Assembly (NCBI GenBank): GCA_002377605.1
Contig: DFQD01000128.1
Location: 1-5,871, forward strand
Length of the DNA stretch: 5,871 bases
Direction of reading: 5' to 3'
Source of the DNA: Gammaproteobacteria bacterium UBA3498
GTDB taxonomy: Bacteria > Pseudomonadota > Gammaproteobacteria > Pseudomonadales > Pseudohongiellaceae
Shown in pieces: positions 1 through 5,482 of the stretch (within the stretch, counting starts at the first letter, position 1; every line of letters begins with the position of its first letter). The position numbers and the translations under genes were made by a program. The notes under the pieces are model-generated. The model was not told the DNA's origin. It did not search any database and saw only the letters and a list, made by a program, of their open reading frames with translations.

Positions 1-67
1 TAACGATATGAGGTATGCCTTCCATATCGATAATCATTCCTTTTTTCAGCTCACTTGCTTTGGGCAT
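1..67 (-). CDS. efpL: Elongation factor P-like protein EfpL (YeiP), N-terminal fragment
   Basis: This is the first 22 codons of a gene running off the left edge. The reading begins MPKASELKKG and continues with a MIIDMEG stretch ending in PHIV. It matches the start of E. coli YeiP/EfpL (MPRANEIKKGMVLNYNG, from memory) and differs from typical EF-P starts. EfpL binds ribosomes stalled at proline-rich or similar difficult motifs and promotes peptide bond formation; this segment is the first strands of its N-terminal KOW-like domain. The start is well supported: a GGGAG Shine-Dalgarno (74-78) lies six bases before the ATG. The gene is divergent from aroF. The defining tip loop of the domain lies outside the window, so separation from EF-P rests on the N-terminus alone. 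Confidence 0.82.
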   Translation of the reverse strand, partial: MPKASELKKGMIIDMEGIPHIV

Positions 68-73
68 CTGCTG

Positions 74-78
74 CTCCC
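74..78 (-). promoter_or_regulatory. Ribosome binding site of efpL
   Basis: On the minus strand GGGAG lies six bases upstream of the ATG at 67. It is one of the best Shine-Dalgarno matches in the window and supports a real gene start at this edge, although only 22 codons are visible. Confidence 0.7.
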
Positions 79-111
79 GTCTTTTTGTTAATTTCAACTG
101 GCGTAATGTAT

Positions 112-140
112 TTTATGAGGTAAATGGTCGCAATGTCAGA
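112..140 (-). promoter_or_regulatory. Candidate sigma-70 promoter for efpL
   Basis: Read on the minus strand, CTGACA (135-140, five of six matches to TTGACA) is followed after 17 bases by CATAAA (112-117, four of six matches to TATAAT). This would start transcription near 105 and give a leader of roughly 38 bases before the efpL ATG. It is a match by eye only, in AT-rich DNA where chance matches are common. Confidence 0.35.
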
Positions 141-182
141 GAAAAACTAGCTAGAAAACCACAAACTCTGCTGAAAATGAAT

Positions 183-201
183 TTTGAGTTAAATACTCAA
201 A
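183..201. promoter_or_regulatory. Operator-like perfect inverted repeat over the aroF -35 region
   Basis: TTTGAGT (183-189) is repeated in inverse as ACTCAAA (195-201) around a 5-base TAAAT centre. The 19-bp site covers the candidate -35 box, so a bound dimeric regulator would block RNA polymerase. It does not match the TyrR box (TGTAAA-N6-TTTACA) or the trp operator core. The regulator is unknown. An RNA hairpin reading is less likely, because the site would lie upstream of the predicted transcription start. Confidence 0.4.
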
Positions 202-212
202 TACTCCATAAT
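184..212 (+). promoter_or_regulatory. Candidate sigma-70 promoter for aroF
   Basis: TTGAGT (184-189, four of six to TTGACA) and CATAAT (207-212, five of six to TATAAT) are separated by exactly 17 bases. Transcription would begin near 219, about 26 bases before the aroF ATG at 245. The -35 hexamer and spacer coincide with a perfect inverted repeat (183-201) and a tandem octamer (191-206), as expected for a repressible promoter. Not verified experimentally. Confidence 0.5.
191..206 (+). repeat. Tandem 8-bp direct repeat AAATACTC x2
   Basis: AAATACTC occurs twice back to back (191-198 and 199-206) in the spacer of the candidate aroF promoter, overlapping the right arm of the inverted repeat. 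It could be a second regulator half-site on the same DNA face or simple low-complexity duplication; two copies of eight bases cannot settle this. Confidence 0.5.
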
Positions 213-244
213 CCCCGGTCCTGAAAAAGTAGTAGCATAAAGAA

Positions 245-1321
245 ATGACGAAACGAATAAAGGAAATCGACAACCTCCATATCATGGGGTACCAAGAGCT
301 GCCCACGCCTGGTGCGCTAAAAGATGCTTACGCTTTAAAAGGCGATGCCCTTAAAACTGTTAAGCGGGGCCACAGGCAGGTCAAGTCGATATTGAATCGG
401 GATGATCCGCGCTTAATTGTTGTGGTTGGCCCGTGCTCGATTCACAATCCACAAGAAGCTATAGAGTATGCAAAATTACTGAAGCCATTGGCAGACGAGT
501 TGGCTGAAGACTTACTTATTCTGATGCGCGTTTATTTTGAGAAGCCTCGAACCTCGATTGGCTGGGAAGGGCTAATCTATGATCCCCATTTAGATGGTTC
601 CCATCGCATCGATCACGGGATTCGTATAGGTCGAAAGCTAATGTTAGATATTGCTGAAATCGGGTTGCCAATTGCGATTGAGGCATTGGATCTCATTTCT
701 CCTCAATACTTGCAAGACCTGGTAAGTTGGACAGCCATTGGCGCTAGAACTACTGAATCTCCTACCCATCGAAAACTGGCCAGTGGAATTTCTTCTGCCA
801 TAGGTTTTAAAAACAATGTGGATGGTGAATTAATGGTTGCAATTAATGCCATACGCTCCGCGTCCGCCAATCATAGTTTTATTTCGATAACAGAAGAGGG
901 CAAAGTTGCAGTTTTTCGCACTGAAGGTAACCCACACTGCCACGTGATACTCAGGGGCGGTAAATCACCAAATTTTGATCGTGAAAGTGTTAAACGCTGT
1001 GAAGAAGAATTAAGTAAAGCTGGTCATGGAGGCAATATCATGATTGATTGCAGTCATGGCAATTCACAAAAGAATCACGAGAAACAAATAGAAGTGCTTA
1101 AAGATGTTGCGAAGCAATTGCAGGAAGGGAACAAGTCAATTATCGGGATAATGATTGAAAGCAATCTGGAGGAAGGAAATCAACCTATACCAGATGACCT
1201 CGAAGAGATCCGTCCTGGTGTTTCTATAACTGATGCCTGTATAGGCTGGGAAACTACCGAAACCGTTTTACGCGCTTTCGCTAAAGAAATTAACGTTGCT
1301 CTAAAAGCCAGGTCTACTTGA
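245..1321 (+). CDS. aroF: 3-deoxy-7-phosphoheptulonate (DAHP) synthase, class I, AroF-like
   Basis: Condenses phosphoenolpyruvate and erythrose 4-phosphate to DAHP, the committed step of the shikimate pathway, in the cytoplasm. At 358 residues it has the usual length of the E. coli AroF/AroG/AroH family. Metal ligands are all present: Cys64 (GPCSIH), His271 (CSHGNS), Glu305 (MIES) and Asp330 (TDACIGW). Substrate-binding residues include Arg95, the KPR triplet 100-102, Arg168 (GARTTES), Lys189 (GFKN) and Arg237 (ILRGGK). The N-terminal NLHI (Asn10), EALD and CSHGNS segments are closer to tyrosine-sensitive AroF than to AroG or AroH, but the paralogue assignment is inference. Leu150 occupies the place of AroF Pro148, a known feedback position. 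The Shine-Dalgarno before the ATG is weak; the start is kept because the N-terminus aligns with the family. Convergent with the aminotransferase. Confidence 0.95.
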   Translation: MTKRIKEIDNLHIMGYQELPTPGALKDAYALKGDALKTVKRGHRQVKSILNRDDPRLIVVVGPCSIHNPQEAIEYAKLLKPLADELAEDLLILMRVYFEKPRTSIGWEGLIYDPHLDGSHRIDHGIRIGRKLMLDIAEIGLPIAIEALDLISPQYLQDLVSWTAIGARTTESPTHRKLASGISSAIGFKNNVDGELMVAINAIRSASANHSFISITEEGKVAVFRTEGNPHCHVILRGGKSPNFDRESVKRCEEELSKAGHGGNIMIDCSHGNSQKNHEKQIEVLKDVAKQLQEGNKSIIGIMIESNLEEGNQPIPDDLEEIRPGVSITDACIGWETTETVLRAFAKEINVALKARST

Positions 1322-1350
1322 CGCAAATTAATAGGGATGTAGCGCATACG

Positions 1351-1379
1351 TAATGACAGTTAGAACTTAAAAGTCATTG
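1351..1379. repeat. Inverted repeat between convergent aroF and aminotransferase genes
   Basis: AATGAC (1352-1357) and GTCATT (1373-1378) form a 6-bp stem, extendable by a T-G wobble, around a 15-base interior that itself contains AGTT and AACT. It sits midway in the 67-bp spacer between two convergent stop codons, where a bidirectional terminator is expected. The stem is AT-rich and lacks a T-run on either strand, so a terminator role is only weakly supported. Confidence 0.25.
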
Positions 1380-1388
1380 CCTAAGAAA

Positions 1389-2585
1389 TTATTCAGCTAG
1401 AACTTCAGCTAAACTACTAGTCAGATAATCGATATTACTATCGTTAATGCTGGCAACATTGATTCGGCTCGAATTGACTAAATAGATGCTGTATTTCTCG
1501 ATGAGAGTTTTGATCTGATGGGCATTGACACCCAGAAATGAGAACATTCCTTTTTCGTTTTCGATGAAGCTGAAGTCGCGAGCTATTTTTGCATCTTTGA
1601 GTTTTTGTACGAATTGAGATCGCAGTTTGTTGATGCGATCGCGAATTTCTCTGAGTTCTTCATCCCATATTGATCGTAACTCTGGCGTGTTCATAATCAA
1701 CTCAACGATGGCGGCGCCATGGTCAGGCGGCATGGAGTAATTTGCCCGAGCTGCTCCTGCAAGCAATGTGCTTGCGGTTGCGCAGGTTTCATCGCTGTTA
1801 CAGATTAGGGTAATTGCGCCAGTGCGTTCTCGATACAGCCCAAAATTTTTAGAACAGGAACTTACGATTATTAGTTCTGGCAGTGATTCTGCTAGTAGCC
1901 GCACACCATGTACGTCTTCCTCGAGTCCGGCTCCCATACCTTGATAGGCAAGATCGATAAAGACATTGAATCCTTGTTCTAAGGCTACGTCGCGCACCGC
2001 TGTCCATTGCTCTGGACTTAAGTCCGCACCGCTGGGGTTATGGCAGCAACCGTGTAACAGCACTAAATCGCCTTGGGGTATTTGCTGCAGTGTTTCCAGC
2101 ATGTTGTCAAATTTTACGTTGTGTGATTCGTGATCGTAGTAAGGATAGGACTTGAATTTCAATCCTGCAGAGCCGATTAAGGGCTTGTGGTTTGCCCAGG
2201 TAGGGTCACTTACCCATACAGTAGCCTCAGAATTTGCTTTACTGATAAATTCTGCAGCTAATCTTAGACCGCCACATCCTCCTGGCGTTTGCATAGTGAC
2301 TCGTCTTTTGCCCAAACCTTTAAGCAGGTTTTGTCCTAGAATCAATTTCGCGATTGCTTCGTTGTAATCAGCTGATCCAGTTGGGCCTACATAGGTCTTC
2401 GAATCTTGCGACTGCAGGATTATTTTTTCCGCTTGTTTTACCGCCTTCATTATGGGCGTATTACCTAGCTCATCCTTATACACCCCCATTCCTAAATCGA
2501 TCTTGTTGGGATTGGAATCCGCTTTGAAAGCGACTGTCAGTCCTAGAATTGGATCCGGTGGGAGAGCTTGAAGTGATTGAAACAT
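1389..2585 (-). CDS. Class I aspartate/aromatic aminotransferase (AspC/TyrB family)
   Basis: A PLP-dependent transaminase that moves an amino group between aspartate or aromatic amino acids and 2-oxoglutarate. Its 398 residues equal the length of AspC and TyrB. Lys246 in SSCSKNFG is the PLP Schiff-base lysine. Asn183 (CCHNPSG), Asp211 and Tyr214 (DLAYQG) and Arg254 bind the cofactor; Arg374 (SSRINVA) binds the substrate alpha-carboxylate. Arg280 in RANYS corresponds to the arginine that binds the side-chain carboxylate of aspartate. Val35, Lys37 and Thr43 match AspC, while Thr64, Cys104 and Met285 match neither AspC nor TyrB, so substrate preference stays open. It starts 10 bp after the folD stop, with its AGAGA ribosome site (2593-2597) overlapping that stop, which suggests co-transcription and possibly coupled translation. 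Confidence 0.93.
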   Translation of the reverse strand: MFQSLQALPPDPILGLTVAFKADSNPNKIDLGMGVYKDELGNTPIMKAVKQAEKIILQSQDSKTYVGPTGSADYNEAIAKLILGQNLLKGLGKRRVTMQTPGGCGGLRLAAEFISKANSEATVWVSDPTWANHKPLIGSAGLKFKSYPYYDHESHNVKFDNMLETLQQIPQGDLVLLHGCCHNPSGADLSPEQWTAVRDVALEQGFNVFIDLAYQGMGAGLEEDVHGVRLLAESLPELIIVSSCSKNFGLYRERTGAITLICNSDETCATASTLLAGAARANYSMPPDHGAAIVELIMNTPELRSIWDEELREIRDRINKLRSQFVQKLKDAKIARDFSFIENEKGMFSFLGVNAHQIKTLIEKYSIYLVNSSRINVASINDSNIDYLTSSLAEVLAE

Positions 2586-2595
2586 GATGATTTCT

Positions 2596-3468
2596 CTATC
2601 GTCGTTGGTAGGCTTTAAGAGTGTTTTGTAACAACGAGGCTCTAGTCATTGGACCGACTCCGCCGGTTACATAAGTAATGTATGAGCATTTGTTTTTTAC
2701 GCTTTCAAAATCGACATCGCCGACATTGCGAAAGCCGCTTTTCTTGCTGCTGTCTTGGACCCGGGTCTGGCCGACATCAATTACAACTGCACCTTCTTTG
2801 ACCATATCTGCGGTCACAAATTCAGTTTTACCAATTGCTACAATAAGAATATCTGCGCTGCGACAAAGTTCCTTCAAGCCTTCGGTGCGGCTATGAGCGA
2901 TTGTTACAGTTGCATTACCTGGGGCTGTGTTGCGCGATAACAATATCGCCATTGGCGTTCCTACAATATTACTGCGGCCAAGAACTACACAGTGCTTGCC
3001 TTCAGTTTCAATTTTATAGCGACGAAATAATTCCATAATCCCATTTGGTGTTGCAGACAGATAAGTGGGGAGGCCCAAGCTCATATTGCCGACGTTTTCA
3101 GGGCAAAATCCATCCACATCTTTCTTTGGATCAATGGCAAGAATTACTTTATGTTCGTCTATGTGAGCCGGCAGAGGCAGCTGTACGATGAATCCGTCGA
3201 TATCATTATCGGCGTTCAAATCGGCGATCTTATCGAGTAGTTCTTTCTCACTTATTGCCGCTTTCATACTAATGACGGTTGAAGCGAAGCCTACTTCGTC
3301 GCAGTCTCTAGCTTTCATTGCAACGTAGTTCTGGCTGGCGCCATCATTTCCTACCAGAATCGCGGCTAGATGAGGAGGTCGATCGCCGTTTGATTTAATT
3401 TCATCAACTTCCTTAGCTATTTCCTGGCGAATTTGTTGAGAACATGACGTACCGTCAAGTAATTGCAT
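2596..3468 (-). CDS. folD: FolD: methylene-THF dehydrogenase / methenyl-THF cyclohydrolase, Bacteroidota-like
   Basis: A cytoplasmic bifunctional enzyme linking 5,10-methylene-THF, methenyl-THF and 10-formyl-THF, supplying one-carbon units for purines and formyl-methionine. The N-terminal catalytic domain shows Tyr48 and Lys52 (YxxxK), Gln96 (QLPLP) and Asp119 (DVDGF); the Rossmann domain has GRSNIVG at 164-170. Length (290) is normal. Several blocks, notably HLAAILVGNDGAS (33-45), PGNATVT (183-189) and DSSKKSGFR (239-247) before GDV, resemble Bacteroidota FolD rather than the shorter gammaproteobacterial form, as I recall them. The near-invariant PVPGGVGPMT[IV] signature reads YVTGGVGPMTR at 266-276, and the usual His after DVDGF is Cys122. 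Identity is certain; full activity is not. The Shine-Dalgarno is poor (GGA about nine bases upstream). Likely shares a transcript with the aminotransferase. Confidence 0.95.
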   Translation of the reverse strand: MQLLDGTSCSQQIRQEIAKEVDEIKSNGDRPPHLAAILVGNDGASQNYVAMKARDCDEVGFASTVISMKAAISEKELLDKIADLNADNDIDGFIVQLPLPAHIDEHKVILAIDPKKDVDGFCPENVGNMSLGLPTYLSATPNGIMELFRRYKIETEGKHCVVLGRSNIVGTPMAILLSRNTAPGNATVTIAHSRTEGLKELCRSADILIVAIGKTEFVTADMVKEGAVVIDVGQTRVQDSSKKSGFRNVGDVDFESVKNKCSYITYVTGGVGPMTRASLLQNTLKAYQRR

Positions 3469-3593
3469 CTTGTTTCGTCCGCTTGTTAAATTGTAAAGAT
3501 TACTCTGGGCTCAAAAGGAGTTTTTCGATCGCTAAGAGGCGCTATCGAAGGCCGAGTATCATAAACGAGGGGAAGGGGTAGCTCAAGGGAGGT
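3469..3593. other. gloA-folD spacer with imperfect hairpins and a -10-like element
   Basis: This 125-bp gap is the longest within the minus-strand run and may separate two transcripts. TTCGAT (3524-3529) pairs with ATCGAA (3544-3549), and GC 3531-3532 pairs with GC 3541-3542 across one mismatch. On the minus strand this hairpin is followed by A residues, not a T-run, so it is not a normal intrinsic terminator. A second hairpin spans the gloA stop (GGTAG 3577-3581 with CTACC 3594-3598), also without a T-run. TACAAT on the minus strand (3490-3495) could be a -10 box for folD, but I find no convincing -35 at normal spacing. Confidence 0.3.
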
Positions 3594-4013
3594 CTACCAT
3601 TTGCCAGTGTTTTCCATGCTTGCCCATGGTTCTTTTACTGGCAGTGCATCTCCGTTCTGAAGCAGTTCGATAGAAATATTATCTGGCGATCGAACAAATG
3701 CCATACGCCCATCTCGGGGAGGGCGATTAATTACAACCCCATTGTCCCTTAGTCGTTGGCAAGTTGCATAAATATCATCAACTGCATAGGCGAGGTGACC
3801 AAAATTTCGCCCTTCGTCGTAATCTTCTGAATCCCAGTTGTAGGTTAGTTCCACTTGGGCATCTTCGTCTCCAGGTGCGGCTAAAAATACTAAAGTGAAT
3901 CTTCCTTCTTTGCTTTCATAACGATTTACTTCTGTAAGCCCCAGCTTATTGCAGTAGAAATCAAGAGAATCATCAATGTTTGTTACGCGGACCATAGTAT
4001 GAAGGTACTTCAT
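3594..4013 (-). CDS. gloA: Lactoylglutathione lyase (glyoxalase I)
   Basis: Isomerises the spontaneous methylglyoxal-glutathione hemithioacetal to S-lactoylglutathione, the first step of cytoplasmic methylglyoxal detoxification. It has two VOC beta-alpha-beta modules, with all four metal ligands of E. coli GloA recognisable: His5 (LHTMVRV), Glu55 (VELTYNW), His73 (GHLAY) and Glu116 (SIELLQ). At 139 residues it is of the short GloA type, as in nickel-activated enzymes; metal preference is inferred. The C-terminus ends in a PWASMENTGKW segment that I associate with proteobacterial GloA. A clear GGAG lies nine bases before the ATG. It starts 35 bp after the adhC stop, so both genes probably share a transcript and form a glutathione-dependent aldehyde detoxification pair. 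No glyoxalase II gene is present here. Confidence 0.93.
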   Translation of the reverse strand: MKYLHTMVRVTNIDDSLDFYCNKLGLTEVNRYESKEGRFTLVFLAAPGDEDAQVELTYNWDSEDYDEGRNFGHLAYAVDDIYATCQRLRDNGVVINRPPRDGRMAFVRSPDNISIELLQNGDALPVKEPWASMENTGKW

Positions 4014-4020
4014 TTATCTG

Positions 4021-4026
4021 TTCTCC
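4021..4026 (-). promoter_or_regulatory. Ribosome binding site of gloA
   Basis: GGAGAA on the minus strand, with GGAG ending nine bases before the ATG at 4013, lies within the 35-bp gap after adhC. It shows that gloA has its own strong translation start even if it is transcribed with adhC. Confidence 0.65.
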
Positions 4027-4048
4027 ATTTGTAAGTCTAAACCTGAAG

Positions 4049-5155
4049 CTAATATATGATTACGGATCTGATGCTCTCCCCTTTATGCATCAAATCGAAG
4101 GCGCTGTTAATTTCTTCTAGAGGCAGCTTGTGGGTAATTAACGGATCGATTTGAATCTTCCCTTCCATGTACCACTCGACGATGCGAGGAACATCGGTTC
4201 TTCCACGAGCACCACCAAAAGCAGTGCCTTTCCATGACCGACCTGTAACTAATTGAAATGGGCGAGTGGAAATCTCTAGGCCAGCACCGGCAACACCAAT
4301 AATAAAAGACTCACCCCAACCCTTGTGAGCACATTCCAATGCTTGTCGCATAGTACTTACATTACCAATACATTCGAAGCTGTAATCAACACCTCCGCCA
4401 GTCATGTCGATGATTGCCTGAGTGACGTCATCTATATCATTCGGGTTAAGAAAATCACTCATGCCAAAGTTTCTGCCAAGCTTTTCACGTGTTGGATTGA
4501 TATCAATGCCAATAATACGATCAGCGCCTACCATCTTGGCACCTTGAATTACGTTTAAGCCAATTCCACCTAGCCCGAAAACGGCAACAGTGCTACCTGG
4601 CTCTACTTTTGCATCGAAAGCTACAGCACCTACACCGGTTGTAACACCACATCCTATGTAACAGACTTTATCGAAAGGAGCATCCTCACGGATTTTTGCA
4701 ACTGCGATCTCCGGTAGCACAGTAAAATTCGAAAATGTAGAGCAGCCCATATAGTGCAAGATAGGTTCCCCGTCCAGAGAAAAGCGACTAGTACCATCAG
4801 GCATTACACCCTGACCTTGAGTGCCACGAATTGATTGGCAAAGATTGGTTTTCGGGTGTAAACAAAAATCACAATGACGACATTCTGGTGTATAGAGAGG
4901 AATGACAGAGTCGCCGACTCTCACTGAGCTGACGTTCGGTCCGATTTCCCGCACAATGCCCGCGCCTTCATGGCCAAGTATTGCTGGGAACGCTCCTTCA
5001 GGATCGTCACCTGACAGGGTAAATGCGTCGGTGTGGCAAATTCCTGTTGCCATAATCTCCACTAGTACTTCACCGGATTTCGGACCTTCTAAATCTACTG
5101 CGACAATTTCTAATGGTTTACCAGCAGCGAAGGCGACTGCAGCCCGAGATTTCAT
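4049..5155 (-). CDS. frmA: S-(hydroxymethyl)glutathione dehydrogenase / class III alcohol dehydrogenase
   Basis: Oxidises S-hydroxymethylglutathione (formaldehyde plus glutathione) to S-formylglutathione with NAD; the class also reduces S-nitrosoglutathione. The 368-residue protein beginning MKSRAAVAFA matches the length and start of E. coli FrmA. Catalytic zinc ligands are Cys40, His62 and Cys169; structural zinc ligands are Cys92, Cys95, Cys98 and Cys106. Arg110 (in RGTQGQG) corresponds to the class III arginine that binds glutathione. The GLGGIG dinucleotide motif lies at 194-199, with Asp218 giving NAD preference. The ATG at 5155 is chosen because AAGAAGG (5164-5170) ends eight bases before it. 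The ATG at 5161 has only two bases of spacing, and a frame extension to 5245 would run through the likely promoter. Heads the adhC-gloA pair; also named adhC. No S-formylglutathione hydrolase gene is seen. Confidence 0.96.
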   Translation of the reverse strand: MKSRAAVAFAAGKPLEIVAVDLEGPKSGEVLVEIMATGICHTDAFTLSGDDPEGAFPAILGHEGAGIVREIGPNVSSVRVGDSVIPLYTPECRHCDFCLHPKTNLCQSIRGTQGQGVMPDGTSRFSLDGEPILHYMGCSTFSNFTVLPEIAVAKIREDAPFDKVCYIGCGVTTGVGAVAFDAKVEPGSTVAVFGLGGIGLNVIQGAKMVGADRIIGIDINPTREKLGRNFGMSDFLNPNDIDDVTQAIIDMTGGGVDYSFECIGNVSTMRQALECAHKGWGESFIIGVAGAGLEISTRPFQLVTGRSWKGTAFGGARGRTDVPRIVEWYMEGKIQIDPLITHKLPLEEINSAFDLMHKGESIRSVIIY

Positions 5156-5163
5156 GTTCATAT

Positions 5164-5170
5164 CCTTCTT
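5164..5170 (-). promoter_or_regulatory. Ribosome binding site fixing the frmA start
   Basis: AAGAAGG on the minus strand lies eight bases from the ATG at 5155, two bases from the ATG at 5161, and downstream of the alternative upstream start at 5245. The spacing and the family N-terminus both favour 5155. Confidence 0.7.
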
Positions 5171-5212
5171 GCTGTGAGTTAAGCGCTCTTTGTTATGAGC
5201 TAGAGGGGCACT

Positions 5213-5242
5213 ATTGTAAAAGAGGCCGCAACCCCCCGGCAA
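5213..5242 (-). promoter_or_regulatory. Candidate sigma-70 promoter for frmA-gloA
   Basis: On the minus strand TTGCCG (5237-5242, four of six) is followed after 18 bases by TACAAT (5213-5218, five of six). Transcription would begin near 5206, giving a leader of about 50 bases before the ATG at 5155. No obvious operator overlaps it. Visual match only. Confidence 0.4.
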
Positions 5243-5373
5243 CAAATCCTAGCCTGATGACACCAAACATCTACACTGCGAAGAGATTTAGCCAATGACT
5301 CAGACAATCGCACTGTCAGGGAAAAGCCGGGCCAAGCGTGTTTTAATCAGATCTAGTAGGGCGGCGAACGGCA

Positions 5374-5402
5374 TTGTGTGCGCTGTTAGCGACTTTTATA
5401 TA
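5374..5402 (+). promoter_or_regulatory. Weak candidate promoter for the TauE/SafE gene
   Basis: TTGTGT (5374-5379) and TATATA (5397-5402) are 17 bases apart; a TATAAA overlaps at 5399-5404. Transcription would start near 5409, about 75 bases before the ATG. An alternative -10, TATTAT (5435-5440), has no good -35. Support is limited to hexamer likeness and position. Confidence 0.28.
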
Positions 5403-5421
5403 AATCCGAACTGGAGCTCTG

Positions 5422-5431
5422 ACTCTCGAGA
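5422..5431. repeat. 10-bp perfect palindrome CTCTCGAGAG
   Basis: A self-complementary decamer with no central spacer, set in a longer purine/pyrimidine-alternating context (GACTCTCGAGAGAGT). It lies about 50 bases upstream of the transporter ATG, just downstream of one candidate promoter and just before a TATTAT element. It could be an operator half-pair, a short 5' leader hairpin, or chance. Confidence 0.4.
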
Positions 5432-5482
5432 GAGTATTATCCCGCGCTGATTTGAGCAACTCTCATTGCAACAAGCGAGCTT

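Larger units (their letters stand above)
5156..5482. other. Divergent intergenic region between frmA and the TauE/SafE gene
   Basis: This 327-bp stretch holds the frmA leader and candidate promoter on its left side, a C/G-rich run near 5232-5240, and candidate promoter elements for the transporter on its right side. The middle (about 5245-5370) contains no gene I can support: a 51-codon plus-strand frame (5295-5450) has no ribosome site and no recognisable motif. I see no tRNA, terminator or known riboswitch here. Confidence 0.6.

Noticed and set aside
105..130. Possible TyrR box (TGTATTTTATGAGGTAAA)
   Set aside because: The left half resembles TGTAAA, but the right half is not the required TTTACA; the dyad symmetry fails.
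15..224. 69-codon plus-strand frame upstream of aroF
   Set aside because: It runs antisense over the efpL start and through both candidate promoters, lacks a ribosome site, and its translation has no recognisable motif.
1351..1379. Bidirectional intrinsic terminator between aroF and the aminotransferase
   Set aside because: An inverted repeat exists and is listed, but its stem is short and AT-rich with a large loop and no T-run, so I do not call it a terminator.
3577..3598. Intrinsic terminator after gloA
   Set aside because: The GGTAG/CTACC hairpin overlaps the stop codon and is followed by a C-rich stretch rather than T residues on the minus strand.
4325..4558. Plus-strand frames antisense to frmA (also 4902-5177) and to folD and the aminotransferase (2678-2940, 2152-2367)
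   Set aside because: All lie wholly or almost wholly inside convincing genes on the opposite strand and encode nothing recognisable.
5156..5245. 30-residue N-terminal extension of frmA to an ATG at 5245
   Set aside because: The extension has no family counterpart, crosses the likely promoter and ribosome site, and the family N-terminus MKSRAAVAFA begins at 5155.
5295..5450. 51-codon plus-strand frame in the frmA-transporter spacer
   Set aside because: No Shine-Dalgarno, no motif or hydrophobic segment, and it overlaps the transporter promoter candidates; length is within chance.
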